The notes: a model not told the origin generated them from the sequence alone. Numbered from the stretch's first letter, positions 23,912 through 35,811 are shown. The stretch is DNA of 64,000 nucleotides from Eulemur rufifrons (GCF_041146395.1 NC_090995.1:13891501-13955500); one strand, 5' to 3'. Translations and numbers: made by a program.

Positions 23912-24095
23912 GTTACCAGATGTAGCAAATACAAATAGAGGACATGCAGTTAAATTTGTATGTCAGATACATCACAAGTAGTTTAAAATGTGTGTACGAC
24001 ATATTGAATGGACACAGTTGTTCTAAAAAAATGACTTACTTCTGACAAGTCCTGTATTTATCATGGTGTCCCATATTTAATCGGGCAACCCTGTA
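23912..24095. mobile_element. Possible short DNA transposon with inverted ends (family uncertain)
   Basis: The left end GTTACCAGATGTAGCAAATA ... GAGGACATGCAGTTAAATTT is loosely the inverse of the right end ...AAGTCCTGTATTTATCATGG ... ATCGGGCAACCCTGTAT. I recall this inverted 'gttgccagataaaatacaggac' signature from mammalian medium-reiterated repeats but cannot name it with confidence. Confidence 0.4.
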
Positions 24096-24149
24096 TCTTT
24101 GGGGTCTTTCCCTAAGGTTAGAGGCCAGGTTTTATCGATTTCAAAATGT

Positions 24150-24560
24150 TCGTGTATGAGAAGCGATGCTTTAAGCTGCAAGTAACAGGGAATCTCACGG
24201 TGGTTTTAACAAACGGAGTTCACTTGTCTCACAAGGCAGGTAGTCTTGGAGAGAGGGGGTTCTAGAAAGGGTTCAGGGGCTCAGAGACATCAAGGATCTT
24301 GTTCTGGGTTCCTGTGATTTTCTTGGTCCTTCCCTGATGGTCACAAAGTGGCTGCGGTAGCTCCAAGCATCAGATCCTCACGGAGACGTCTCATCAGGCA
24401 ATTTTGTCATGTCAGAAAGAGGAATTTCTTTCCCAGAATCTTTCCAGCAAACTGAAAAAATACCTGGTTTTCACAGTCTCTTGGAAGGGACTCTTCCAAG
24501 TCTCTTTGCCCCGGGCCCGGTTCCACTCTCAGCAGACTCAGAGAACGATCGCTTCTCCGA
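24150..24560 (+). repeat. Medium-reiterated repeat, family uncertain
   Basis: 'ctttaagctgcaagtaacagggaatc', 'gaggctcagagacatcaaggatcttgttctggg'-like, 'gatggtcacaaagtggctgcggtagctccaagcatcagatcctcac' and 'ttctttcccagaatctttccagcaaact' recall a common mammalian interspersed repeat (aagctgcaagtaacagaaaaccc...gtcacaagatggctgc). I cannot give the family name. Confidence 0.45.
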
Positions 24561-25200
24561 ACAGGCTGAACCGTCACTAGTCTACGAAATAAACTCACAG
24601 GGGCGGGCTTGGAAACTCACAAATTCTCTCATCCAGAGAGGGAGGTCTTCATACTCCTCCAGGTATTTCCATTGTGGTGGGCTCCCAGTTTAGAAACGGA
24701 GAATTTATCTTTAACTCTTCTTTCTCTTTCTCACATTCCCACAAAATGTTCAAAGGCCTTTTTCTAAACCCTGGGTCTGTTTGGTTCCACTAACCTAATC
24801 TCTCCCATCAGCCGGATGATTCTCCTTACCTGGACCCAACAGGTCAAAGATCCATCTCAACTGGGTTCAGACAACAGGAGCTATTGTCTCAGTTGACGAG
24901 ACATCCAAGAAAGCAGCTACAGAGTTGGCTCGGTGGCTCGATAGCATCAAGGGTGCCGGGGCAGCTTCTCTGCAATTCCCTTGTGTTCCCTCCTGGTACA
25001 AGGTGATCACAACTCCGGGGACAGGGCCCCCCACCTGTGTGTGTCTCCTCGTTTGTGATACAAGAAAACCGTTTCCAGCATCCCTCAGTGGACTTGCCCT
25101 TTTGTGCCAAGGTGGGTTCGGTTGTCCACGCCCCAGGGGAGATGCTACAGTGGGGGGTGGGCTCTGCCGGCTGGGGAAAAAGGAACGGTTGTTTGGTGGG

Positions 25201-25556
25201 TGTATTAGTCAACTCAGGCTGCCGTGAAAAAACGCCACCGACAAAGTGGCTCAGACACGGTTCTGAAGGCTGGAAGTCCAAGATCGAGGCTTCCACAGGG
25301 TTGGTTTCTTCCAAGACTTTTCTCCTTGGCTTGTAGATGTTCATTTTCTCACTGTGTCTTCCCTTCGTGTGTGCAAATTCCTGGCGTCTTCTTATAAGGA
25401 CACGAAGCACATGGGACTAGGGCCACCCTACTAGGCTCGTCTTAGTCTAATCACCCCTTTCAAGGCAATGTCTTCACATACAGTCACGTTCCAAGGTACT
25501 GAGGCTTAGAGCCTCGAGGTATGAATTTTGAGGGGGACACAGTTGAGCCCATAACA
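25201..25556 (+). mobile_element. MLT1 solo LTR (ERVL-MaLR)
   Basis: Starts TGTATTAGTCAACTCAGGCT and ends CCCATAACA. Inside are 'aaaaaacgccaccgacaaagtggctcag', 'ctggaagtccaagatcgagg', 'cttcttataaggacac', 'agggccaccctactaggctcg', 'tctaatcacc' and 'gagggggacacagttgagccc', all in the MLT1 LTR order. About 356 bp, complete TG...CA ends, no internal sequence. Confidence 0.88.
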
Positions 25557-27650
25557 ATGAGTGACCAACTTTGCCTGTGGTGCGGTGACAGGTTTCTGTC
25601 TACCTTCCCCTGAGCCTTTGCGTGTGCCACCCTTCCTATTTGGAATTACTTTCTCCTTTTTAGGATTTAAAATACATTCGTTTTGCCAAACAGATCCTGC
25701 TGGGCCTCTCCCCGGAGTCCCACGCTCCATCTTTCCTTATCTCGCCAGCCCGACTCGGCCGAGCTCTGACTCAGTTGATACGCGGGCATCGTTACCGCGG
25801 AAGATCCGTCAGCTTGGGAAAACCTGATTAGAGCCAAAGAAATGTTATAGACAGGTCAAGACAAGTCACACGGTACGAGCGCTTGTTTAGGCAAAACTTG
25901 GGTTTTCATTTTAACGAACATTGGCTGAAGTGCGGGAAGACTTCATCACGCTGAGATGGGAGTGTGATCTGAAAATCTCTAAAATCTGCTTGTTAGTTCA
26001 CCGATGTGACACGTTGACATGGGAATTTGAGTGGAGCGTAAGAGTTTAGTCTGGGATCATTTATAGGAACCTTAGAAGGTAAAACTGTAAACTGAGTTTT
26101 GAGTTTCAAAGCGGGAGCTGGTTGGCCATCCTTGCCTGTAATGTTGAATTTCTGATCAGGAGACGCTCAACAGAATCACCGTCTCACGCTACACGCTTTC
26201 TCCTCGCCACCCGGCGTCCTTATTGTGATGTGTTCGTGCGGAGATGGGAGAATGGCAATTTCAAGATCAAAAAAACTCAGCTCATCGACTTTTATAGCAG
26301 CCACCCTGCCTCAATTTGATTTTGAGCCGTGCAATGAACTCTTTAGTCCTGAGTGTGGCATCCTTATTTGTCACAGTTTCTCTTCGTAACTTTTTAAAAT
26401 GCACCATTACAAGGTTATTTTGAATGTGGAATTTTTTTAAGAAAAGAAACGGTGGCTACGTGGCCTGCTGACGGCATCCTGCCTTCGAGTCTCCTCTGTC
26501 TTTTTATCTCTGATCATGACGGAGTTCAAAGAGAGGGAGGGACACACTCCTCACATCTTGCCTTTCTGCCGGTTCCTTTCCACGTGGCTTTGATGGCACG
26601 GAAGCTGGCACACACCTGCACATCTGACACGCGCCACAAAACACCGGGCGTCCTGGCCACGGCCTTCCGAAGGCCAGCCCCCCCGCCCAGTGAGGCGACG
26701 GGCCGTGACGATGGTCCTTCACGTCCACCGCACTTTGCTGTCAGGCTCTTCAAGAAAGCACCGCGTCGGAAGTTCTGCTTTGCGTTCGAGTGATCCACCA
26801 GTTCATAACTTGTGCATCTACTGTGCTTTCCTATTTGGAATCAGCAGAGGCCTGCCACCTCCAACACACTGCGGTAAGCTCTAAATGGCCGGTGTACACA
26901 AAGCACCCCGGGAACCTAAAGACAGACCCCACGAATGCTGTCTGACACAGGGAGAGTCCTAAACAAGGTGAGCAAGAAGGAAGCCTTGAACGACGCGTAG
27001 AGTAGAAATTTACCAGCGTGGAGGGTGAAGAATTCTGGGCAGAGACAGTGACACAGAGGAGTGAAAAGGAAGGGCCTGTTGAAAGAATGAGGAACAGTGG
27101 CAGAAAAGTGGCCAGGACAGGGGTGAGTCGACGCAATTTCAGAAAGAAGAAACAAATACGTCTTGAGCGGACGGATGCGTACTGTCCTCACGTCCTGGCT
27201 CTGATAACCCGTAACGAGGACACCAGGGTGGTCTGATGCCGCCGTAGCATCCCCTGGCTCTGCGGTGCTCGTCTCCCCGCCTCCCCCGCGATCTAGACCC
27301 CGCCGAGCTCTGTCTCTAGGCACCACCTTCCTTACGTAAGGAATTAGAAATGGCTTCTTTATCTACTAATGTCTTCTAACCTTAATGTGATTAAACTAGA
27401 ACAAAACCTCAGTCCGAGGCTCTGTATCCCCAGAAACTCTCCAGCTGACTTGATAGGAAAAAAAAAAGTTGTGGATCTTATGAGAAAACCCTAGAGAAAC
27501 AACATTTCTTGAGTGATGCTTTTGCCATTTAACGTTAAAGAAAATTAGTTCATTGCTTTGAAGTCAGCGACTCCGGCACATGTTATAAAATCGTGCGGCT
27601 CCTCCATACAATTCGTTACATACATACACAATCGTTACATCGTGACGGTG
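25557..27650. other. Unassigned, CpG-retaining sequence
   Basis: No gene or repeat recognised. 25741-25800 has nine CpGs in 60 bp and 25561-25860 about 15 by hand count. 26570-26790 and 27150-27320 are also CpG-rich. Overlapping open frames (up to 136 codons, 26916-27326 minus) have no recognisable domain. Confidence 0.45.
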
Positions 27651-27654
27651 CGTG

Positions 27655-27880
27655 CAACATGCCAGGGACCCTAAACATGTGCATGTCTGAGCCCACTTAT
27701 TTGCTTATTTTTTTTTTTTTTTTTTAATTCTTACCACAGTCCTAAGAAGTGAATATTATTTTCCCTGTTTACACATAAGGAAACAAAGGTTACGTCACTT
27801 GCCCAATGTCCCGTACCTTGTAAGTGCTGAGATGAGATTTGAACTCAGGTCTGACTGAGTCCAAAGCCCAGCATTGGTGT
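27655..27880 (-). repeat. MIR SINE with internal T run
   Basis: 'catgccagggaccctaaacatgtgcatg...' then an 18-T run (27708-27725), then 'aattcttaccacagtcctaagaagtgaatattattttccctgtttacacataaggaaacaaaggttacgtcacttgcccaatgtcc...gagatgagatttgaactcaggtctgactgagtccaaagccc'. Classic antisense MIR with an expanded homopolymer. Confidence 0.85.
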
Positions 27881-28289
27881 TTGTCTTTTGCAAAGGCCTC
27901 ACCTCCTTGCAAGGTGGCAGCTCTTGTCCTGCAGGGCCTCTGGCTCCCTCGTTCTTGCGGAGGCCGAGCTCTCTGTCATCAGGGCTGAGCCAGCTGGCGG
28001 AGGGAGCAGGAGGAAAAGGAGACTGGGTGTGGCGGGGGAGTGGGTGGGAGGAGCGTTCTCGGCCTGCCTTTGCCAAAACATGAGAGCAAAACCTCTGCCG
28101 AGTTGCAGGCGTGAACGATCCGTGATCTAAGCGGGAAGCTTCCCTTCACCCTCAGGACGACCCTTCATCAAGCAGAAATGATTGAAAATACTCTGGGTCA
28201 AAGAATTTACCGAACCGTGTTTATTTCCATCCAAATTTTGTGTTATAATATATCCAGAAAAATAGTCAGTCTGACTCGAGCAGGAAAAA

Positions 28290-28480
28290 CCGGTCCTCAT
28301 AAATAGATTCTCCCGAACATAATCAAAATGATAATTTCCTGCTCCGGGCTAGGCCGGCCCCGGTCGCCGACTGCAATTACCGTCTCTCTGCCCATCTGCT
28401 GTGCCATTGCATTTTGTCAATCCATACTAATTTTCAGGCCGTGCAAAGAGTCGGGTATGTTTTTTCCTGCAGCTCAAGTC
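28290..28480. promoter_or_regulatory. Candidate conserved non-coding element (inferred)
   Basis: Repeat-free, balanced composition, many short motif-like words: AATCAAAATGATAATTTCCTGC, GCAATTACCGTCTC, TTTTGTCAATCCATACTAATTT. The texture resembles deeply conserved enhancers. No conservation data are available, so this is inference only. Confidence 0.35.
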
Positions 28481-28674
28481 CTCCCGCTCTCCAGAGGGAA
28501 GCAGGGCTGCTGTAAGTCAAATCGAATTTGCGATTCCCGGCTAGCCTGCAGCACGGTTGTGCAAACACCGGCTTCCTGCAAACCGGTCTGGGCAGCGGCG
28601 TTCAAACCTGTGCCTCACCTGGCTGCACGAGGCCGGGGTGGAAAAGCTCGCTTTCCCTCTAGTCGGGACGGCCT

Positions 28675-28730
28675 GGTCATGTCCCGGTCATGTCATGTCA
28701 TATCATGTCACGGTCATGTCATGTCATGGC
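28675..28730. repeat. TCATG short tandem repeat
   Basis: Repeated (G)TCATG words with two GGTCATGTC starts, covering about 55 bp: a degenerate pentanucleotide microsatellite. Confidence 0.85.
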
Positions 28731-29024
28731 TGTTCCTTTCCCTACACGTGCGGCTCCCGCAATGGCAGTGGGTCATCACTGAACAAAAGAAATGGGTGGG
28801 GGCAGGGGGGTTGTAAGTGGAGGTTACAGATTCTAAGCGGGTTCACCAGGGTGCCCAGTTATGATGACAGAGCCATTTCCTGCCCCGGGTCCCCTCCGCA
28901 AACGCAGGACGGTGTCACGAGGCGTGTGATGTAGGTAATTACGTGGAGTGCCACAGTGACTCACTTAGAGTTGTCATCGAGAGGACTGGACAATACCAGG
29001 AGAGGACTCTATTTCCACTGTGCA

Positions 29025-29290
29025 GGGAGCGCGGGGGCGAGCGCGATCCTGGCGTTGCAGCCTGTGCCGGGGACACGGATGGGACGAGCCTGGGATCGTG
29101 CGCGGCCGCTTTGCTGCTCGGGGACTGATTTGGGGCCTGTCACCCTGTCATGCTGGCGCTTCGCTCCCACGGCGGGCGGGGGAGGGGACGAGACAAAACT
29201 CAACCGTGACCGTTTTCCGACTCGTTTTCAGCTTTGCTGAAGGACTTCTTGTTGGGGGCGGGGTATGACCCCAATAGCCGTGACGCCTTG
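29025..29290. other. Small CpG-island-like segment
   Basis: About 23 CpGs in 29030-29230 by hand count (29041-29100 has seven, 29161-29220 eight), with high G+C including GCGCGGCCGC (a NotI-type site at about 29100-29107). There is no TATA box or recognised first exon. It could be an orphan CpG island or a promoter of an unannotated transcript. Confidence 0.5.
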
Positions 29291-29362
29291 GCATGAGTTT
29301 GGAGAAAGGTATTTTTAATGTATCGGTAGCAACCTGGTCCTTAAGGGTTGACACAGATGAAA

Positions 29363-29386
29363 TTTTTTTTTTTTTTTTTTTTTTTT
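29363..29386. repeat. Poly(T) run, 24 nt
   Basis: Pure T on the + strand; no SINE or pseudogene recognised next to it. Confidence 0.9.
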
Positions 29387-29439
29387 AATATGAGGTTGGA
29401 ACTCGGGTTTCTGTGCCTTAGCTGTAGGGTATGATGGCG

Positions 29440-29900
29440 ACATTCAGGTCACCGGGAGGAAAGAGATGCAGCAGCGTTTGACAGCGTCGTCCACACCCTG
29501 TTTGGTGAGACCGGCTGGTCCTCTTGTTGCGCCGAGTCTGCCTCTCCCCGCCTCCCCCCTGCCTCTGCGACTGTCCTTGGCCTCCCTGCTGATTCCCCAT
29601 TTTCCCCTCCGCTCTGTGGTTGGGGGGTAGGGGGCTGCCTGGGGGCTTGTCTGGCCCCTTCCCTGCCCCGCTGTCCTCTCCAGCACGTCCCGCCCGGGCC
29701 TGGGTCCCCGCCCGCACCTGGGCCCCTTAGAGCCCGAGCCGGACAACTCCTGTCCGCTGGGTGTCCACACACAGACGCCTCAGACTTAACCAGCTGAAAA
29801 TCAAACTAAATCTCATTCCCTTCCTTCCCCTCCAGCACCCAGACACCCCCCCCCCCCGCTTCTCTCCACTGCTCATCATCTGTAAGAATTTCCATGTGTT
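29440..29900. other. G+C-rich, pyrimidine-rich stretch
   Basis: Long C/T-rich runs on the + strand (for example 29540-29660 and 29820-29870, including a C run at about 29848-29858). Overlapping minus frames of 99-108 codons are Gly/Arg-rich by composition only. Confidence 0.5.
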
Positions 29901-29919
29901 ACATACGTTGCTTCACCTT

Positions 29920-30008
29920 CTTTGCAAAGAAATCTGGAAAACTCAGTTACAACTAAAAATATATATACCTTTTAACCTAACCAGGCAATCCCACTTTTAG
30001 ACTCTCTC
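29920..30008 (+). repeat. L1M 3'-region fragment, left of AluJ
   Basis: 'gaaatctggaaaactcagttacaactaaaaatatatataccttttaacctaaccaggcaatcccactttt' matches L1M 'tggaaaacagtttggcag...accatacgacccagcaattccactcc'. It continues after the Alu at 30303. Confidence 0.65.
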
Positions 30009-30010
30009 TT

Positions 30011-30560
<550 letters not shown>

Positions 30561-30724
30561 TGCTTGGATGGGCATGGTGAGAGGAGTGGAAGGGTGCTGG
30601 GCAGACTTTGTGTTGTTTCCTTGGGCGGGGCAGTGGGGGAGGGGTGAGCACATGATGCCTTTGTAATACATGAAAAAAACACTGAATTGCTCACCCTTCC
30701 ATATTTCTCTCTGTTCAGTTAAGC

Positions 30725-30905
30725 AGGAATCTTGGCATCATCTTAGACTCCTCCTTCCCCGTTCCTTTTGCCGTGATTCATTGTTTCGTGTCTGTATCCT
30801 TCGCTAGACGGCAGAGTCATGGAGGGCAAGAGCTGTGTTACGTTTATCTCGGCTTCTGCGTGATACCTTGCACATACCTGTCAACTTACGGTCATTGACT
30901 TGAGG
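30725..30905 (+). repeat. L2 LINE 3' end fragment
   Basis: 'aatcttggcatcatcttagactcctccttcccc' and 'tcgctagacggcagagtcatggagggcaagagctgtgttacgtttatc...tgataccttgcacatacctgtcaacttacggtcattgact' match L2 in sense. Confidence 0.65.
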
Positions 30906-32220
30906 ATCTTAGCGTGTGATTGCTCCATGTTTCCATTATTTGGATCTCTCTCAGCTTTTATTTCTAATTCAGAAGGATGCCAGTGCTCTTACCAAAAGCC
31001 TCAAATCACACACTGTCCTCCCCCACCCGCTTTGGAAAAGGTGGCCTTGAATATGCAATATTACATGATATACACTTCCGTCCCAGGGGTGGTGATTCAG
31101 TCGTCTCCTACATGCATTTTTACCCAACTCTGTGTCTTGCTTTCAGGAGCATTTAGAGTCCTTTGGCTGGGAGGCAAACGGGTCAGCTGCCTTCTGAAGG
31201 GCTGTGTGCGTATTTGCACTGAAATAAACAAAGTAAAGCCCTTGGGTCAAACCAAATGATGAAGAAGTTGCTCAAGCATCCAAGTGTCTCCTGATGTCAA
31301 GTATTCGCCAATATGAAACAACCTTTAGACATCTTAAAAACCAATTATTAATAAAATAGTTTTACCTCTCCATTAGAGACTGGGTAAGGAACCCAATCTC
31401 GGGGACATTTTGCCACTCCCAGGGAAACCTCTCCCCACTCCCACACTGACACCCACACCCACACCCACGCCCACGCACAAACACGCCACACTGAACTCTA
31501 CCTGAACCTCAACTTACTGCATCAGGACTTCGCTGGCTTCACGCCAGTGGCTTTCCATGACTGCTGGCTGGTGTCTGAGTTGCCTGAAGGGGAGTGGCAG
31601 ATGTTTTGGTCAGAGCTGATGGGTGACACGCTCCACCAGTCTTTCGACCGGTTCAGCGTGCGCTGTTACATCCTGCATTCCAGAGCCTTGACCAAATTCT
31701 GATGCGAAGGTCTCTGGCCGTCTTCACGGTGTGTCGGCTTGCGCTGCCCACTGAATAACCAGGCATGACATCATTTTCTTGCAAAGTGACAGCAACACAA
31801 GGTCTCTTGGAGCAGATTGAGTTAAACCATCAAAGTGCTATTTATAGCCCTGGCACTTCTCAGGTTGAAGAGTTCAGCGGCATCGCAGCGGGTATCGGTC
31901 ACAATCCTCGTCTGTTCTTGGAAGTCGCCATATACCACCGTTGTCGTTTTGCTAGTAGGAGAAGTAAGACACGGCGACTTATCCACAAAAACACGGCTGC
32001 TCGTAGGAGGTAGAATTTGGCGTTCCATGAAAGAATATATACCCTACGAACAGTAAGAACTAAGTAGTTAAAAATAATGGACTTGGAACCTATTGTGATT
32101 CCCAAAGAATGCTACTCTTTGTGATGATATCTGTACAGAATTACGAGGTTCTAGGCTGAACACAGTCAACAGATAGAATTTCATGCAAAAGTTATGTTTC
32201 TTGAATCCTACTCTCTGTGT
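30906..32220. other. Unassigned sequence
   Basis: No gene recognised. A (CCCACA/CACC)n microsatellite lies at about 31436-31485. At 31147 a CTTGCTTTCAG acceptor-like site opens 37 codons to TGA at 31257, with no known protein match that I can recall. Confidence 0.4.
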
Positions 32221-32239
32221 ATTTTACGTTTATTAAGAG

Positions 32240-32720
32240 TTGATGCCAGGCTAGTCACTGTTACGGGGCCGCCTTTTCCTGTATGGGCAGTAAATTCTGA
32301 CTACGGCCCGCTCACTGCAATCAGCACGCTATTCTGATTGAGGTAAACGGTCAGAAAGATGTTCTTAGACACAACAGCTCTCTACTGGGCCCTCCGCCCC
32401 TGCCACCCCTCTCCCCAAATAAGCAGGAAATGCAGCCCCCCAGCAGCAAAATATCTTTTCAATGAGCATAATCTCCTAGCATCCAAAGTTAGTGGGAGCT
32501 TTGCCCAGAGAGAGGAATTAGAAATCAGCCCATAAAAATAAATGAATCCGTTTCCATGGTGACGGGAATCTTTCTCTCCCTCGTTTTTTATCCCGTGTTC
32601 CCCTCCACAGACCCCCTCAGGCAGAATAACAATAAACTGGAAGAAACATTTTATTATCTTAATGGGTTCTTAATTTAAAGCCAAAAGCCTTTAAATTTAC
32701 CTTCCCAAGGCTGGCGCTGG
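32240..32720. promoter_or_regulatory. Candidate conserved non-coding element cluster (inferred)
   Basis: Repeat-free. 32500-32720 is especially motif-dense: AAAAATAAATGAATCCGTTT, AATAACAATAAACTGGAAGA (SOX/FOX-like words), TTATTATCTTAATGGGTTCT and TTAATTTAAAGCCAAAAGCC. This is the texture expected of a deeply conserved element, but conservation was not tested. Confidence 0.4.
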
Positions 32721-32839
32721 CCGTCAGTTGGAATTGAAAACCTGAGCAGACTTGCAGGAAGACGAGGGTCTCCCAGGAGCCGGCCCAGCGGGAGCACGGG
32801 GTGGGGAGGACCTTGGGGGCTGCGCATGCATCTTGCATG

Positions 32840-33020
32840 CAGCCTCTCCTGACGGGCAGCCCACCTGTCACGTTGAATATTTCATTGGAGAAGAAAACGT
32901 GCATCTGCCTGTGTTCATCTGCCGAGTGAAATTTTGCGCCGATGAAGCCGCATGTGGTGAACACGATGGGGCTCCCGCGTTACTCCCCCAAATCGTATTC
33001 CACCGCAAACGGGAGGAGTG
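32840..33020. promoter_or_regulatory. Candidate conserved non-coding element (inferred)
   Basis: Repeat-free with palindromic GCGCATGCATCTTGCATGCA, then CACGTTGAATATTTCATTGG and GTGAAATTTTGCGCCGATGA. A 204-codon minus frame (32915-33529) overlaps part of it but has no recognised domain. Confidence 0.3.
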
Positions 33021-33029
33021 CATGCCCAC

Positions 33030-34170
33030 GGCAAAACCTGAGCCGCTGTTCTCCCCTCCCCACCCCCCAGCTGGCTCCAGGGGGCCTTGACCTTTGTCTC
33101 TGCAGCTGGGACCGGGCCTGCCCCTGCCCCCACACTGAGGAGGCTCAGGGAGACCCAGTGGCTGTAGTTCCAGAAGTCTGGATGCAGAGATAAGGGACCC
33201 CGGAGGACACATTCCTGCGCAGAAATGTTCGAGGGTGCAGGTGAAGAACTCAGAGCCCACCAGGAAGGCAGAGCTCGTGGAAACGTCCTGCATTGTACCC
33301 TTGGCAGGTGGGCCGTGTGTGGAAGGGTGCAAATGACACACATGGGGATTATTTCAGGAGTGTCCCAAAACAGAATGTGAGCAGCTTGAGTAGCCGCCCT
33401 TGATTTTGCATGAGAAGTCATCTCAGTGGAAAAGAGTCTTGACTTTCTTCCCGAGTCCCTTATGGGCAAGAACATACGTCTTGGTTTTCTTGGAAGGATC
33501 AGGGTGTTGTGCCTTTTGTCCCGAGACAACTATTAATGCTGCTCTGAAAGTAGCTCAGCGGTTTGAACAATAAATGCTCAGGTCACCCAACTTATGGTCC
33601 ACAATTGTGGGTCTAGTCTTCCACCGCTGATATTTTCTCTCTCAATTTCTTTTTGTAACCATACATGCTGTTTCTAGACAGATCTGTGGGACTTGCCCAA
33701 AATGCAGTAGCTGCCAGGTGTAGACTCCTTTAAACTAAAGGTTAAGTGGAGCCAGGATGACATTTTTCTTAAGATGAAAAGCAGAGGATGAAGAAGCTGC
33801 TTCTTGCTTGCGTTGTAATACTTGAGGAGTCATAACCCGTTAAGTAGTTTTCTACCTTAGATTGAAGGTTCTTGGGGACAAAGGGAGAGTATTACTTACC
33901 TTTCTCTTGCCGTGGACGATGTATAGGGGTTCAACAGAAGTGTGTAGCTGTAATTAGAAGTGAATGAATGTGGCGCTATAATAAGGGGAGAGTGTTGGGG
34001 GCCTAATAGCGAATAATCTTTGGAGGAGGAGGTTGGGAATTAATGCACAGCACTGGGGTAGAGGAGGTGAGAAAAAGGAATTTTGGAGACGGCTGCTTTT
34101 TCTCTTCTTACTATTTGCTTTTTCCTAAGTGCAAAATATTACATGTCCATTGTGGGAAATTTAGAAAGAG
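33030..34170. other. Unassigned sequence
   Basis: No repeat or gene recognised. The longest non-repetitive open frame in the window (204 codons, minus, 32915-33529) lies here. It is Pro/Ser/Arg-rich and I see no domain or promoter. Confidence 0.4.
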
Positions 34171-34179
34171 AAATAGGCA

Positions 34180-34275
34180 GAATAAGAAGGAAAAAAAAAA
34201 AAAAAAAGAAGAAGAAGAGCAGGAGGAAGAGAAGGGAGAGGAAGAAGGAGGAGAAGAACAAGAAGAAAAAAAACA
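34180..34275. repeat. Purine-rich (A)n/(GAA)n/(GGA)n tract
   Basis: Nearly pure A/G on the + strand: an A run of about 17, then GAAGAAGAA, GAGGAAG and GGAGGAGAAG words. Confidence 0.9.
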
Positions 34276-34684
34276 ATTCACTTCCCGGAATAATGATGGT
34301 TAGATTTGGGGGGTATAGACATCTTGTGTGTCTCACTTGTATTCACATATGTGTACATGCGTGTACATGCGTGTCTGTATGATCCTGTGATTTTTTGGAG
34401 AACAGTGTCTTATCGGGGCCAGTGCTCTCAGAGGGCCTGCACTTGGTCATCGGCAACCTTCTCCTGAAGGACAGCCTGCCACCACTGGTGACAAATGACA
34501 GCTTAGAATCACGTGGAGAATTTACGTGGGTGCCCCAAGTGGTGGGGGAGAAACCTGAAGAAATAGTAGGGGGGGGATATGTCTTTATTATTTTATCTGG
34601 GCTCTAGAATATTCTTTCCAAGGATAATACTGCCTTTGCCGGAGTCTTCTGTCGCTAGGATTGAGGGAGCACAGTGGGGAACAC

Positions 34685-34865
34685 TGAACTTGGAATCAGA
34701 ACGTTGGGATGTATATTCCGAATCAACCGCTTGATTCTTGCCTGATTCCAAACCTCAGTTTTATCACCGTGGAAGTACCTATCCTCATCACATCACACCG
34801 GTGTGAGGGCCGAGTATCTGGAGCCCGATCGGTGATCAGTATTTGGTGGCTGGTGGAGTGAAGTG
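34685..34865 (+). repeat. MIR SINE
   Basis: 'gaacttggaatcagaacgttgggatgtatattccgaatcaaccgcttgattcttgcctgattccaaacctcagttttatcaccgtggaagtacctatcctcatcacatcacaccggtgtgagggccgagtatctgg' follows the MIR core, diverged. Confidence 0.65.
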
Positions 34866-34944
34866 AATGTGTCCTAGTTTCTAGTTCCTCCCGGATGGTG
34901 CTGGTGGGAAGACACAGGGCCTGGGACGTGACCCTGGTTGGAGA

Positions 34945-35095
34945 TTGGGCTTAGTCCCCGATGACTGTGATTGTAAGTCAATTCATTTAACTTTTTTCAG
35001 CCTTAGTCTCCTCGTCGATCATCTGAAATCATTTATACAATGAAGTGTTCGTGTAACACATTTTGCACAACGATGACAATGACAATGACAATATT
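34945..35095 (+). repeat. MIR-like fragment with TGACAA microsatellite
   Basis: 'gattgggcttagtccccgatgactgtgattgtaagtcaattcatttaacttttttcagccttagtctcctcgtcgatc' resembles MIR. Three TGACAA units lie at about 35073-35091. Confidence 0.4.
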
Positions 35096-35107
35096 AGTTT
35101 CCCTGTT

Positions 35108-35150
35108 GGTAGAGTTGGAAGGAGAAGGAAGAAGAGGAGGAAGGAGAATC
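35108..35150. repeat. Purine-rich GGAAGA tract
   Basis: A/G-only run of GGAAGGAG and AAGAGGAGG words. Confidence 0.8.
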
Positions 35151-35242
35151 TCTGTGTTCTAACGCTATTCTACAGATAGATGAGAGAGGAGCATTTTATG
35201 GTTATTTCTCTAATCTTACACCTTCCCATGGAGGCTGTATTT

Positions 35243-35425
35243 CAGTTGTTTTCAACCATGGCTGTACGTTAGAATCACTGAAAGAGTTAAAAAAAAAAAA
35301 CCCAAAACAACACAACACCTGAGATCAGTTGAATGAGGCTCTCTGAGGGGTCGGATATCACGTATTTAAAAGCACCCTGGACCCTTTTCCTCGGCTGCCG
35401 GGGTTGAGAATTACTGCTACGTGTC
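35243..35425 (+). mobile_element. MER5A-like hAT-Charlie element with internal A run
   Basis: 'agttgttttcaaccatggctgtacgttagaatcactgaaagagtta', an A run of 12, 'cctgagatcagttgaatgaggctctctgaggggtcgg', 'tatttaaaagcaccctgg' and the inverse end 'cggggttgagaattactgct'. Confidence 0.6.
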
Positions 35426-35811
35426 TGTGCCTCCGAAAGGCAGCTATTGGCTGGAAGCACGGCTGATGTTTATAACTCAGGCGCCTTGGACAGGAAGCTT
35501 GTTGATAACCCAGCAACCTGTGTTGGCAGGAAGATGGAGAAGCCGGAAACGGACTGATTAGAGCTGGCGTAGCCAACCCGTCTGTGAAAGCAGCTCCCTC
35601 CGAAGTTACTGGGTGCTTTAAAGCATGGAGTTCAAAGGCAGCGGTGTGCTCAGCCCGGCAGGGAAGGCCTCTGTGAATTCCACACGCGTGGGATCATTGC
35701 AGTTCTGGGCGTTTCTCCCATGTCTGGGTGACTGCGGCAACCCCGCCCTGTCTCTCTCCCTCCAGCCTTAACCCTCTGCGAGCTGTTTGCCACACAGCGT
35801 AGAAGAAGCCT

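Noticed and set aside
24889..25410. 173-codon minus-strand open frame
   Set aside because: About half of it lies in the MLT1 LTR (from 25201), and no domain is visible.
31148..31259. Exon-like frame after CTTGCTTTCAG
   Set aside because: Open for 37 codons, but no recognised peptide and only a weak internal donor.
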